In this document: piece after piece, positions 1-9,316 of the stretch
Numbering within the stretch: position 1 is the stretch's first letter
How the letters are laid out: every line of letters begins with the position of its first letter
Origin: Cellulomonas sp. SG140
Lineage (GTDB): Bacteria > Actinomycetota > Actinomycetes > Actinomycetales > Cellulomonadaceae
Assembly (NCBI RefSeq): GCF_025770785.1
Contig: NZ_JANZLA010000001.1
Span: 434,001 to 498,000, forward strand
Length of the DNA: 64,000 bases
Reading direction: 5' to 3'
Translations under genes and position numbers: made by a program
Notes under the pieces: model-generated
What the model was told of the DNA's origin: nothing
Databases searched by the model: none
Seen by the model: the letters and a program-made list of their open reading frames with translations, nothing else

Positions 1-104
1 CCGTCAACGAGGGCAACCGGACGGTGCCGACCGTCGTCTTCCCGGACGGCACCGCCGCCACCAACCCGTCGCTCGCCCAGGTGCGGGAGCGGCTCGGCGT
101 CTGA
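1..104 (+). CDS. mrx1: Mycoredoxin (glutaredoxin-like), C-terminal fragment
   Basis: Only the last 33 codons are inside the window, read in the frame starting at base 3 and ending with TGA at 102-104. The peptide begins VNEGNRTVPTVVFPDG and ends RERLGV. It carries the cis-proline TVPT motif and the (L/A)TNPS ending typical of actinobacterial mycoredoxin-1, which reduces mycothiol mixed disulphides in the cytosol. The CxxC active site lies upstream of the window and cannot be checked. It converges on nudC across 15 bases. In mycobacteria, as I recall, mycoredoxin also neighbours nudC, which supports the call. Confidence 0.85.
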   Translation, partial: VNEGNRTVPTVVFPDGTAATNPSLAQVRERLGV

Positions 105-119
105 CCGCCGGGGCTGCGC

Positions 120-1412
120 TCAGTCCGAGGTCGGCACCGGGGCGCCGTACCAGTCCTCGATCAGGGCGTGCGCGATCGACGCCGGGCTGGGCAGCACCAG
201 GTCACCGGTGGCGACGGCGGCGGCGAGCTCGTCGCGGCTGAACCAGCGGGCCTCCGTCAGCTCGACCCCGTCGACCACGACGTCGGTGCTGAGGGCGTGG
301 GCGCGGAAGCCCAGCATCAGCGACGCGGGGAACGGCCACGGCTGGCTGCCGGCGTACTCCACGTCGCCCACCAGGACGGTCGTCTCCTCCGCGACCTCGC
401 GACGGACCGCGTGCTCGACCGACTCGCCCGCCTCGACGAAGCCCGCGAGCGTGGAGAACCGGTGCGGCGCCCAGGCGGCGGCGTGGCCGAGCAGCAGCCG
501 GTCCGACTCGTCCACCACCGCCATGATCACGGCGGGATCCGTGCGCGGGTAGTGCTCCGAGCCGTCGACTGTGCACCGGCGGGTCCAGCCGGCCGCGGTG
601 CTCGTCGTCGGCGCCCCGCAGCGCGGGCAGCGCGGGTGACGGGCGTGCCATGCGTCGAGCGCGACGGCGGTGGTCGCCAGGCCGGCGTCGGCGTCGGACA
701 GCTCCGCACCGATCGCGCGCAGCGCGACCCAGCGCAGGCCCGGGAGGGGTTCGGGGACGGGCTCGGCCTCGACGTCGGACGAGGCGGCGGGTTCGGTGCC
801 GGCGGCGGACGACGGGACCGTCGACGACGTCGAGCCCGAGGACGGGGACGGCGACGAGGAGGTGCCGTTCGTCAGGCCGGTGCTCGCCGCGATCGCGGCG
901 TCGGCGGCCGCACCGCTGTCCCGGCGGGGCCGGTGCACCAGCACGTCGGAGGGCGCTCCGGACCGGGGGGCGCTGTGCTCCGGTCGGACGCGACGGGCCA
1001 GCAGGTCCCCGTCGTCGTCCCGGCCGAGGAACAGCCAGCCGCCGTCGCCGGGCTCGGCGTCCGCCGGCTCCGCATCTTCCGGCCCCCCGCCCGCCGGCCT
1101 CCGGACCCCCGTCTGCGCGTCGGCCGGCTGGGTGCCGCGCGGTGCGGCATCGGCCGCTCGGGCCACCGCCTCCGCCGTGCGGGGGTCCAGGAACGCCAGG
1201 CGCACCATGCCGCCTGCCCGGCGACCCCACCCCTCACCGACCAGTGGGTCCGCGTCTCCCGCCGGCGACCGCATCACCACCGAGCCGTCCCGGACCAGGA
1301 GCACCCGGGTGCTGCCGTCCGCCCGGGCTCGCCTGATCAGCTCCTCGTCGGCACGGGCGACGGCGGTGCGGTCGACCGAGGCGCGCGAGAGGGGCAGGTC
1401 GTCGGAGATCAT
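120..1412 (-). CDS. nudC: NAD(+) diphosphatase / NADH pyrophosphatase (Nudix)
   Basis: The product (430 aa) hydrolyses NAD(H) to NMN(H) and AMP, and in other bacteria removes NAD caps from RNA. A Zn-ribbon-like segment has Cys at about 262, 265 and 280; the usual fourth Cys is Asp. The Nudix box starts near residue 324 and has REVAEE, but T replaces the usual Gly near its end. The NudC signature SQPWPFPAS follows at about 356. The domains are separated by about 100 residues of Ala/Pro/Ser/Glu-rich, probably disordered sequence, so the protein is well above the family's usual size of roughly 260-310 aa. ATG 1412 was chosen over the upstream GTG 1487 because TACGGT lies exactly 6 nt before it and MISDDLPLSR resembles NudC N-termini. 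Confidence 0.9.
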   Translation of the reverse strand: MISDDLPLSRASVDRTAVARADEELIRRARADGSTRVLLVRDGSVVMRSPAGDADPLVGEGWGRRAGGMVRLAFLDPRTAEAVARAADAAPRGTQPADAQTGVRRPAGGGPEDAEPADAEPGDGGWLFLGRDDDGDLLARRVRPEHSAPRSGAPSDVLVHRPRRDSGAAADAAIAASTGLTNGTSSSPSPSSGSTSSTVPSSAAGTEPAASSDVEAEPVPEPLPGLRWVALRAIGAELSDADAGLATTAVALDAWHARHPRCPRCGAPTTSTAAGWTRRCTVDGSEHYPRTDPAVIMAVVDESDRLLLGHAAAWAPHRFSTLAGFVEAGESVEHAVRREVAEETTVLVGDVEYAGSQPWPFPASLMLGFRAHALSTDVVVDGVELTEARWFSRDELAAAVATGDLVLPSPASIAHALIEDWYGAPVPTSD

Positions 1413-1418
1413 GCGCCG

Positions 1419-1424
1419 ACCGTA
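1419..1424 (-). promoter_or_regulatory. -10 element of nudC (leaderless)
   Basis: TACGGT on the minus strand is followed by six bases and then ATG 1412. There is no Shine-Dalgarno sequence between them. Confidence 0.5.
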
Positions 1425-1552
1425 CGCGGCGATCGGTCCGCGCCCCGACGGCGGGCCCTCGTCTGCCGGCCCGCCGTCGGGTGGCACGGCCTCGCGTGCC
1501 GCCGACGCCGGACACGCCGCGTCAGGCGCCCGGGACCGCCACGAACCCGACC

Positions 1553-1558
1553 TACTCT
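1553..1558 (+). promoter_or_regulatory. -10 element of the Mph-like gene (leaderless)
   Basis: TACTCT is followed by GACCAC and then GTG 1565. The spacing puts the transcription start at the start codon. Confidence 0.5.
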
Positions 1559-1564
1559 GACCAC

Positions 1565-2512
1565 GTGCCTCGCTCGCCCCTCGCCCTCGCAGCCCTCGCG
1601 ACCGTCGCGGTCCCCGGCCTCGACGCGGTCGACGTGCGCCGACCGCTGAACGGTGGTTCCGAGTTCGACGTGGCGATGGTGATCGACTCCGCCGCGCGCC
1701 GCTGGGTGGTGCGCTGCCCCGTCGGCGCCGCGTCCGGGGCGGCCCTCGAGGCCGAGGTGGCGCTGCTCGAGCGCCTCGGCGCTCAGGTCGACGCGGGTGC
1801 GCTGCCGTTCGACGTGCCGCGCCCGGAGGGGTTCGCGCACCTGCCCGAGGGTGGCCGCGCCTGCGTGCACCCGCTGGTCAAGGGCCGTCCGCTGCGCCTG
1901 GAGTCGCTGCGGCCCGGTCCCGGCCTCGCCGCGTCGCTGGGCCGGGCGATCGGCGCCTTGCACGAGCTGCCGACCTCGGTCGTCGAGGACGCCGGGATGC
2001 CCGTCTACGAGGCCGGGGCGTACCGGGAGCGACGGCAGGCGGAGGTCGACGAGGCGGCACGTACGGGCAAGGTCCCCGCGAGCCTGCTGCGCCGGTGGGA
2101 GGCGAAGCTCGAGGACGTGTCGCTGTGGCGGTTCCGGCCCACGGTGGTGCACGGCGACCTGACCAGCGAGCACGTCCTGGTGGCCGACGACGACGTCAGC
2201 GGGGTCCTCGACTGGGGCGAGGCGATGGTGGCCGACCCGGCCGACGACCTCGCGTGGCTGCTGGTCGCCGCTCCGCAGGACGCGGTGGACTCGATCCTCG
2301 AGGCCTACCAGCTGCGGCGCACCGAGCTGATCGACCCGAACCTCGCCGAGCGCGCGCTGCTGGCCGGCGAGCTGGCGCTGGCGCGGTGGCTGCTGGTGGG
2401 CGTGCGCTCGCACGACGACGAGGTGGTGGCCGATGCAGTGGCGATGCTCCTGGACCTCGAGGAGCACCTCCGCGTGCAGGAGGAGCAGGAGTCGGCCGCC
2501 GAGGCGGTCTAG
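1565..2512 (+). CDS. Macrolide 2'-phosphotransferase-like kinase (APH fold)
   Basis: The product is a 315-aa cytosolic aminoglycoside/macrolide phosphotransferase-fold protein. The catalytic loop near residues 196-206 reads HGDLTSEHVLV: the base Asp198 is present, and the usual Asn is His, as in Mph macrolide kinases. The metal-binding LDWGEA motif is at about 215-220 (Asp216) and is followed by DPADDLAW. An actual macrolide substrate is not established; chromosomal members of this fold can act on other small molecules. GTG 1565 is preferred over the longer in-frame start at 1481 because of the -10 at 1553-1558. It stands alone between nudC and adnB, both on the opposite strand. Confidence 0.75.
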   Translation: MPRSPLALAALATVAVPGLDAVDVRRPLNGGSEFDVAMVIDSAARRWVVRCPVGAASGAALEAEVALLERLGAQVDAGALPFDVPRPEGFAHLPEGGRACVHPLVKGRPLRLESLRPGPGLAASLGRAIGALHELPTSVVEDAGMPVYEAGAYRERRQAEVDEAARTGKVPASLLRRWEAKLEDVSLWRFRPTVVHGDLTSEHVLVADDDVSGVLDWGEAMVADPADDLAWLLVAAPQDAVDSILEAYQLRRTELIDPNLAERALLAGELALARWLLVGVRSHDDEVVADAVAMLLDLEEHLRVQEEQESAAEAV

Positions 2513-2546
2513 GGCCGACCGGCTCGTCAGACGGTGACCCGGCCCG

Positions 2547-5500
2547 TCACACGGTGACACCACGGAGCATCGCAGCGATCTCCTCCTCCTCCATCAGCCG
2601 CTCCGGCCACACCGTCTGCTCCGCGCCCACGTAGCAGAAGGCCGCACGCACCGACTCCAGCGGCGTTCCCGTCCAGCGCGACCACGCGAGCCGGTACACC
2701 GCCAGCTGCAGCTCGCGGTGCGCCCGCTCGGCCGGGTCGGTCGGTGGCGCTCCCGTCTTCCAGTCGACCACCACCACGGCGTGCGGGTCGCCGGGTGCGT
2801 CGGGGTCCGGGAACACCGCGTCGATGCGGCTGCGCAGTACGTAGCCGTCCACCGACATCTGCACGTCCACCTCGACCGCCAGCGGCGTCCGGTACGCCCA
2901 CGGCGAGCGCAGGAACGCCGCACGCAGCGCCACGAGGTCGGCATCGACCGCCACCGAGTCGTCGTCGGCACCGGGCAGGGCGTCGAGGTCCACGAGCGAA
3001 GCAGACCCGAACCAGCCCTCGACCCAGGCGTGGAAGGCGGTGCCGCGGCGGGCCTGCGGGGCGGGGGCCGACGGTACCGGGCGGCGCAGCTCGGCCGCGA
3101 AGCCCGTCGCGTCGGCGTCGAGGCGCACGAGCGCCGACGCGGACAGGTGCGACGGCAGCTCCACGGGTCCGTCCGGCTCCCGAGCGGCGGACCGCTCGGC
3201 GAGCAGCCGGTCGGCGAGCAGGTCCCATGCGGTGCCGGCACCGTCGGGCGGGCCGGCGGCCGCGGCGCCGGAGGCGGCGGCGCGCACGGCGTCCGCCGCC
3301 TCCTCCAGCACCACCCGTCGCCGACCGTCGTCCCCGAACGGGTCCGCCGGCCACTGCGTGGTCGCCACCACGTCGTCACGCGGGTTGGCCGCGCCCGCCT
3401 CGGGCGGCGCCTCCCAGCCGGCCTCCGAGACCGCCCCCGCCTCGAGCAGCTCGGCGAGGAACGGGGAGACGGCCCGGGGCCGGGTCGCGGTGCCCCACCA
3501 AGCACCCGTCAGCAGCAGGTCCGTCCGCGCACGGGTCAGCGCGACGTAGGCCAGCCGCCGCTCCTCGGCCAGCTCGTGCCGACCTGCGTCCAGCCGGAAC
3601 TCCAGACGCCGCCGGTCCAGGTCCTGCGGGCTCGTGGCACCGGCGTAGCGGAACGCGGGCAGGTCGTCGCGGTCACCTCGCAGCGGGTACGGCAGCGTGC
3701 CGAGCCCCGTCAGCCAGCCCGAGCTCGTCGGGCCGTCGGCCCCGCTTGCCAGCACGGGAAGCACGCCGTCCACCAGGCCCGGGACGGCGACGACGTCCCA
3801 CTCGAGCCCCTTGGCGGCGTGCACGGTGATCAGCTGGACGGCGTCCGGGTCCGGCTCGCTCACCGGCAGCTCGAGACCGTCCTCCCGTGCGTCGGCCGCC
3901 TCGAGCCAGGCGAGGAAACCTCCGAGGGTGGGCAGCTCGGCGGAGCGGGCGAACTCGCCGGCCACGCGGGCGAAGGAGTCGAGGTGCAGCCGGGCACGGG
4001 CCGGGCCGACGCCCGGTCGGGACGCCACCTCGATGTCGAGGCCGAGCAGGCGTTCCGTCTCCGCCACCAGCTCCGGCAGCGGCAGGTAGGTGTGCCGGCG
4101 GACCTCACGCAGCACGGCGGCGAGGCCCATCAGCCGCGTCCGGCCGACCTCGGTCAGCGCGCGCCCGTCGTGGCTGCGCCATCCCGGTGCGGGGAGGTCG
4201 TCGAGAGCGTCGACGATGCTGCGCTCGTCCACCACGTCCCGCTCGCGGGAGCCGTCGTCGGCCGACCGCGACCTGCCCGGACCGCGGGCGGCGAGCTCAC
4301 GCGCCCAGGCCGCGAGCGCGTGCAGGTCCGCAGCGCCGAGCCGGGTACGGGCCCCGGTGAGCAGCCGCATCAGGGCGTCCCCGCGCGACGGGTCGTGGGC
4401 CGCCTGCAGCGCCGCGACCAGGTCGACCACCTCCGGTGTGGAGAGCAGCCCCCCGAGACCGACCACCTCGACGGGCAGCCCTGCCGCTCGCAGGGCGGGT
4501 GCCAGGGCCTCGAACTGCGAGCGCTTGCGGCACAGGACGGCGGCGGTGACGCGGCGGCCGTCCTGGCTCGCCGGACGCCACCGCTCGGCGACGAACCGTG
4601 CGACCGCCGACGCCTCCTCCTCCACCGTGGCGCACATCAACGCGGAGACGTGACCGGGCCCCGCGCCGGGCCGGGCGCCGAGCACCGGGACCTCCACGGG
4701 GTGCACGCGAGCGGCGGCGGCAGCCCGCAGCGGACGGGCCACGAGGTTCGCCGCGTCGAGGATCGCCCGGTCGTTGCGCCACGACGTGGAGAGCTGGTGC
4801 ACGTCGGCCGGCCGCCGGACGCCGTCGTCCACCACCGGGAACGAGGTGGGGAACCGTTCCAGGCCGCCGGCGCTGGCCCCCCGCCAGCCGTAGATGGACT
4901 GGTGCGGGTCCCCGACCGCCGTCACGGGGTGACCGTCGCCGAACAGCGCTCGCAGCAGCTCCAGCTGCGCGTGGGACGTGTCCTGGTACTCGTCGAGCAG
5001 CACCACGCGGTACCGGTCCCGCTCGGTGCTCGCGACGGCGGGCACCTCGGCCGCCAGCCTGGCGGCCAGCGCGACCTGGTCACCGAAGTCGATGACGTCT
5101 CCGGCGCGCTTGCGGTCCCGGTAGGCGGCCACCACGTCGAGCAGCCGCAGCCGCTCCTGCAGCGAGCCGATCAGGGTGCGGAGCTCCTGCTTCAGCGGCC
5201 GCGGCGGATCCCCGGCAGGTGTCGACGTCAGCCCGTCGACGATCCGCTCGATCCCGCGCCGGGCGTCCGCCACCGTCACCAGGTGCTCGTCGAGCGCCCC
5301 CGACAGCTCGAGCACCGCGTCCACCACGGTGGACGTCGCCTTGTCCGTGTCGAGGTCGCCCGACCACGACTCGACGACGTCGGCCGCCAGCTGCCACTGG
5401 GCTGCCTCACCCAGCAGCCGCGCCCCGGGCTCGAGACCGAGACGAAGGGCGTGCTCGCCGACCAGCCCCGCGGCGTAGGCGTGGTAGGTCGAGACCGTCG

Positions 5501-5861
5501 GCCGGCTGAGGGCACCGAGGGGGTCGTCGGGGTCGTGCAGGCCGAGCAGCTCCGCACCGGGCAGCTCGAGCCGAGCCGACCGGGCGCTGCGCACCAGCGC
5601 CCGCAGCCGCCGACGGACGCGGTCCTCCAGCTCACCGGCCGCCTTCCGGGTGAAGGTGAGCCCGAGGACCTGCTCGGGCGCTACCAGGCCGTTGGCCAGC
5701 AGCCAGACGACGCGCGCCGCCATCGTCTCCGTCTTGCCGGAGCCCGCCCCGGCCACGACCAGCGCCGGGCGCAACGGCGACTCGATCACCCGCTGCTGCT
5801 CCGCCGTCGGCGGTTCCTTGTCGAGCAGCGCGGCGATCCGCACCGCGGACAGCACGCTCAT
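2547..5861 (-). CDS. adnB: AdnB-type UvrD/REP helicase with RecB-family nuclease domain
   Basis: The product (1104 aa) is one subunit of the actinobacterial AdnAB motor-nuclease that resects DNA double-strand breaks. SF1A motifs in order are GAGSGKT (38-44), DEYQDT (Walker B), VGDPHQSIYGWRGA (motif III), VHAAKGLEWD (motif V) and AYVALTRAR (motif VI). The C-terminal PD-(D/E)XK nuclease keeps RIDAVF, VDWKTG (Asp1033) and QLAVYRLAW. It has no Fe-S cysteine set, unlike its partner. ATG 5861 overlaps the adnA stop as ATGA, implying translational coupling; the longer reading to 5927 lies inside adnA. Assignment as AdnB rests on gene order, an intact motor and absence of the Fe-S cysteines. Confidence 0.9.
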   Translation of the reverse strand: MSVLSAVRIAALLDKEPPTAEQQRVIESPLRPALVVAGAGSGKTETMAARVVWLLANGLVAPEQVLGLTFTRKAAGELEDRVRRRLRALVRSARSARLELPGAELLGLHDPDDPLGALSRPTVSTYHAYAAGLVGEHALRLGLEPGARLLGEAAQWQLAADVVESWSGDLDTDKATSTVVDAVLELSGALDEHLVTVADARRGIERIVDGLTSTPAGDPPRPLKQELRTLIGSLQERLRLLDVVAAYRDRKRAGDVIDFGDQVALAARLAAEVPAVASTERDRYRVVLLDEYQDTSHAQLELLRALFGDGHPVTAVGDPHQSIYGWRGASAGGLERFPTSFPVVDDGVRRPADVHQLSTSWRNDRAILDAANLVARPLRAAAAARVHPVEVPVLGARPGAGPGHVSALMCATVEEEASAVARFVAERWRPASQDGRRVTAAVLCRKRSQFEALAPALRAAGLPVEVVGLGGLLSTPEVVDLVAALQAAHDPSRGDALMRLLTGARTRLGAADLHALAAWARELAARGPGRSRSADDGSRERDVVDERSIVDALDDLPAPGWRSHDGRALTEVGRTRLMGLAAVLREVRRHTYLPLPELVAETERLLGLDIEVASRPGVGPARARLHLDSFARVAGEFARSAELPTLGGFLAWLEAADAREDGLELPVSEPDPDAVQLITVHAAKGLEWDVVAVPGLVDGVLPVLASGADGPTSSGWLTGLGTLPYPLRGDRDDLPAFRYAGATSPQDLDRRRLEFRLDAGRHELAEERRLAYVALTRARTDLLLTGAWWGTATRPRAVSPFLAELLEAGAVSEAGWEAPPEAGAANPRDDVVATTQWPADPFGDDGRRRVVLEEAADAVRAAASGAAAAGPPDGAGTAWDLLADRLLAERSAAREPDGPVELPSHLSASALVRLDADATGFAAELRRPVPSAPAPQARRGTAFHAWVEGWFGSASLVDLDALPGADDDSVAVDADLVALRAAFLRSPWAYRTPLAVEVDVQMSVDGYVLRSRIDAVFPDPDAPGDPHAVVVVDWKTGAPPTDPAERAHRELQLAVYRLAWSRWTGTPLESVRAAFCYVGAEQTVWPERLMEEEEIAAMLRGVTV

Positions 5862-8800
5862 CCGGCCACCACCTGCTGGCCCTCGTCGCGCAGCGGGCAC
5901 GAGCGGCGCACCGGGCACCGGTCGCACATCGCGTTGTGCGTCGCGGGGAACCGCGCGGCGGCCATCGCACCGGCCACCTCGTCGATCATCGTCCGAGCCC
6001 AGCTCGGGCCGTCCGTCTCCGGGCCGATCGGCGGCTGCACCCGCTGGGCCGCCTTCTTGCCGCTGCCCAGGTACACCAGCCGGGCGTCGGCGCTGGACGT
6101 GCCGGGGGCCAGCTCCTCGAACGCGCCGCTCTCCACCGCCAGCTGGTAGGCGCCCAGCTGGGGGTTCGTCTCCGCCTCAGACTGCGGCGGCGGCGTACGA
6201 CCCGTCTTGAGGTCGATCACCCGCACCGCACCGTCGGCCGCTCGCTCCACCCGGTCGGCCGAACCCCGCACCAGGGCCCGCTCGGTGGCCAGGGTGAACT
6301 CCGCCTCGACCAGCAGCGGCTCCCCCGCGGTCTGCACGTAGTCGGCCAACCGGTCCACCATCTGCTCGGCCCGCCGTCGCGCCGCGCGTGCCGGCCAGCC
6401 GTCGCCGAGCCCCAGCTCGGACCACCGGCGGTCGAGCGTCTCCCGCAGCTCGGTCCTGGTCCCGCGGGGCAGCTCCTGAGCGATGGCGTGCACCAGCGTG
6501 CCGAGCGTCTGCTGGCCCGAGTCGGCGGGTGTGCCGCCCGCCGCCTCCAGCGCCCAGCGCAGCGTGCAGCGTTGCGCCGCCTCGATGCGCGACGGCGAGA
6601 CCGGGACGCGGGTGCCCTCATCCCACAGCGGCGCGTCGGACGACGGCTGCGCGAGCCCCGACCACTCCGCCGGGTCGGCGCCCTCGACCCCGGCGGCCGC
6701 CAGACGTGCGAGCGTGCGTGCGGCGGCCCGGTCCGGCCGCCCGTGCGCGACCGAGGCCACGAGCGACGCCCGCAGCGAGGCCACCAGCCCGCGCAGGTCC
6801 AACGGCGCCGGTGCGGTGGTGCGGCGCTCGGCGCCGTCCTCCGACTCGGGCGGCTGGACCAGGTCGAGGAAGGGCGAGGGCTGCTGGTCCGTGTCCGCGA
6901 CGGCCGTCACCAGCAGCCGTCGGCGCGCGCGCGAGCACGCGACCGTGAACGAGCGCAGCTCGTCGGCCAGCACCGCCGCACGTGCCTGCACGGGGTCGCC
7001 ACGACCGTCCGACGGCCCCGCACGCCCGTCGAGCAGGTCCACCAGCGCCGCCGCGCCGAGCATGCTGTCCCGCAGCCGCAGGTCGGGCCACACGCCCTCC
7101 TGCACGCCCGTGACGGCCACCACGTCCCACTCGCGGCCGGCCGCGCCGGCGGGGGTCAGCACGCTGACCGCCTGGTGCCGGGCGCGTGCGGCCAGCGAGT
7201 CGACGGGCAGGTCCTGCCCTTCCAGCCACGTGACGAACGCCCCCGGCGGCGCCTGCGGGTTGCGGTCGACGAACGTCTCGGCCGCGCGGAACAGGGCCAG
7301 CACGGCGTCGAGGTCCCGGTCCGCCCGCTGTCCCGAGGCGCCACCCGACAGGGCCGCACGCCGCCACGCCTCGGCGACGTGCGCGGCGTCCCACACCGCC
7401 CACAGCACCCCCTGCGCGTCCGCGCCGTCCCGCAGTGCCGCATCGCGCCCCGCGGCCAGCACGGAGCCCAGCCGCCGCAACGGGCCGGCGGCCGTCGGCG
7501 GCAGCCCCGCGGTCATGGTCTGCTCCGCCGCGGCCTCGACCAGCAGCGCGTCGCTGCTGCGGCCGCCACCGCCGGCCAGCTCGACGGCACGCAGGGCGCG
7601 TCGGACCCGTCGCAGGCCCACGGCATCGAGGCCGATCAACGGCGAGCACAGCAGGCGAGCGGCCAGCGGCGCGTCGAGCGCCGTCACGCTGCAGGCGACC
7701 CCCATCGCGTCGAGCAGGGGACGGACCGCGGGCTCGTCGCGCAGCGCCACCTGCGACCCGAGCACGCTGACCGGGACCCCGGCGGCGGCCAGCGCCCGAC
7801 GCAGCCGCGTGACACCGTCCCCGGACCGCGCGACCACCGCCATCCGGTCCCAGCCGAGCCCCTCCTCGAGCCGCGCACTGCGCAGCGCATGGGCCACCAG
7901 CGCCGCCTCCTGCGCCTCGCTCGGCAGCACCGCCACCCGCACCGAGCCGACCGGTGCCGCCGGCGGGGTGGTCGCGCGTCGGTGCTGCGCGGTGCCGACC
8001 GTGCCGACCCGCTCGGCGACCCGAGCCGTCACCTCCCGAAGGGCACCGCCCTGCCGCCATGCCGTCGTCAGCGCCAGCACGCGCGCACCCAGCTCGCCCG
8101 GACCGTCACCGGCGACCGCCGCCCGGGACACCAGCGCCGGGTCGGCCCCCCGGAACGTCTGCACCGCGGCGTCGGGGTCGGCGAGCAGCAGCAGCCGGGC
8201 ACCGTCCTCCGCCAGCACGCGCAGCAGCCGTGCGGTGGCCGCGGTCGACTCCTGGTGGTCGTCGACGACGACGAGGCCCCACCGCGGCCGTGGCACGCGA
8301 GGCACCTCCTCCACCCAGGTCTCGAGCGCGTGCACCGCCTCGTCGACCACCACGGCGGGGTCGAGCCGGGCACCGACGTCCGGTGTCGACGTCCGCAGCG
8401 CCATCACCGCGAGGTACTCCTCGTAGACCCGCGCCGCGGCGCACCACTCCGGCCGTCCGTGGCGCCTGCCGAGCAGCGCGAGCTCGTCGGGCGCGAGCCC
8501 GCGCTCCGCGGCACGCATCAGCAGGTCGCGCAGCTCGTCACGGAACGCCCGCCGGCCGAGCGCCTCGACGGGGACGTCGGCCGGCCACCCGACCTCGGCC
8601 CCGTCGCCCTCGGCGTGGCCGGCAAGGAGCTCGGCGAGGACCAAGTCCTGCTCGGCCCCCGACACCAGCGCGGGCGGCGGCTCGCCGAGCGCGACGGCGC
8701 GTGCGCGCAGCACCGCGAACGCCACCGCGGCCGGCGTCTGCACCAGCGGACGTCCCGCGGTGTGCGGCCAGCGGGCCGCGAGCCGGTCCCGCAGGTCACC

Positions 8801-9202
8801 CGCGAGCCGGCGGCTCGCGGCCAGCACCAGCACGTCGTCGGCCCGGGCGCCGCGCCGAGCCGTCTCGACCACCGCCTCCAGCGCGACGGTCGTCTTCCCG
8901 GTACCCGGCGCGCCGAGCACGAGCAGGGCGCGCTCGCCGCCCGCCACCGCCTCGACCGCAGCACGCTGGGCGTCGTCGAGGGCGACCGGCCTGCCGGGTC
9001 CGTCCTGCGGGACGTCGGCCAGCGTCGGCCGCGCCAGCACCGGACCCGCGACGGACGTGCTCGATCGGCCGGCCGCCGTGCCCGTCGTCCCACGGGCGCC
9101 CGACCTACCGACGCCCGCCGGTGCGCGGAGCACGGGAGGGGCGGACGGGCTGTCGGGCACGGCCAGATCCCACCACGTCCCACCGACATGCCGACGCACC
9201 AC
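5858..9202 (-). CDS. adnA: AdnA-type helicase-nuclease subunit with Fe-S nuclease domain
   Basis: The product (1114 aa) is the partner of AdnB in double-strand-break end resection. Walker A is GAPGTGKT (97-104), and Walker B reads VVVDDHQE rather than DExQ, a degenerate motor as expected for AdnA. The C-terminal nuclease carries GSADRVER, VIDLKTG (Asp997) and QLGAYQLA. Cys879 with C1093-x2-C1096-x5-C1102 matches the four-cysteine Fe-S clasp of AddB/AdnA nucleases. About 60 low-complexity residues precede the motor, and no clear promoter or ribosome site fixes the start; GTG 9202 gives the longest reading. A start further in, near the motor at residue 70, is possible. Confidence 0.88.
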   Translation of the reverse strand: MVRRHVGGTWWDLAVPDSPSAPPVLRAPAGVGRSGARGTTGTAAGRSSTSVAGPVLARPTLADVPQDGPGRPVALDDAQRAAVEAVAGGERALLVLGAPGTGKTTVALEAVVETARRGARADDVLVLAASRRLAGDLRDRLAARWPHTAGRPLVQTPAAVAFAVLRARAVALGEPPPALVSGAEQDLVLAELLAGHAEGDGAEVGWPADVPVEALGRRAFRDELRDLLMRAAERGLAPDELALLGRRHGRPEWCAAARVYEEYLAVMALRTSTPDVGARLDPAVVVDEAVHALETWVEEVPRVPRPRWGLVVVDDHQESTAATARLLRVLAEDGARLLLLADPDAAVQTFRGADPALVSRAAVAGDGPGELGARVLALTTAWRQGGALREVTARVAERVGTVGTAQHRRATTPPAAPVGSVRVAVLPSEAQEAALVAHALRSARLEEGLGWDRMAVVARSGDGVTRLRRALAAAGVPVSVLGSQVALRDEPAVRPLLDAMGVACSVTALDAPLAARLLCSPLIGLDAVGLRRVRRALRAVELAGGGGRSSDALLVEAAAEQTMTAGLPPTAAGPLRRLGSVLAAGRDAALRDGADAQGVLWAVWDAAHVAEAWRRAALSGGASGQRADRDLDAVLALFRAAETFVDRNPQAPPGAFVTWLEGQDLPVDSLAARARHQAVSVLTPAGAAGREWDVVAVTGVQEGVWPDLRLRDSMLGAAALVDLLDGRAGPSDGRGDPVQARAAVLADELRSFTVACSRARRRLLVTAVADTDQQPSPFLDLVQPPESEDGAERRTTAPAPLDLRGLVASLRASLVASVAHGRPDRAAARTLARLAAAGVEGADPAEWSGLAQPSSDAPLWDEGTRVPVSPSRIEAAQRCTLRWALEAAGGTPADSGQQTLGTLVHAIAQELPRGTRTELRETLDRRWSELGLGDGWPARAARRRAEQMVDRLADYVQTAGEPLLVEAEFTLATERALVRGSADRVERAADGAVRVIDLKTGRTPPPQSEAETNPQLGAYQLAVESGAFEELAPGTSSADARLVYLGSGKKAAQRVQPPIGPETDGPSWARTMIDEVAGAMAAARFPATHNAMCDRCPVRRSCPLRDEGQQVVAG

Positions 9203-9304
9203 CGCCGCAGCCGACCCGTCGCTCGGCGGCGCTGACAGGCGCCGAGCACCCTCTTGCGGGCACGCTCACCCGGCGGCCACCGGGTCGCCCGGCCGCGCGC
9301 TGGC

Positions 9305-9310
9305 TACCAT
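9305..9310 (+). promoter_or_regulatory. -10 element of tetR (leaderless)
   Basis: TACCAT is followed by CACCGG and then ATG 9317. It lies in the 114-bp divergent gap with adnA. Confidence 0.55.
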
Positions 9311-9316
9311 CACCGG

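Noticed and set aside
2718..6149. A 1143-codon open frame on the plus strand opposite adnB
   Set aside because: It is the antisense shadow of a high-G+C gene: Arg/Gly/Pro/His-rich with no domain, while the minus strand has complete helicase motifs.
5936..9235. A 1099-codon plus-strand frame opposite adnA
   Set aside because: Same composition artefact; no motif, and adnA is clearly coding.
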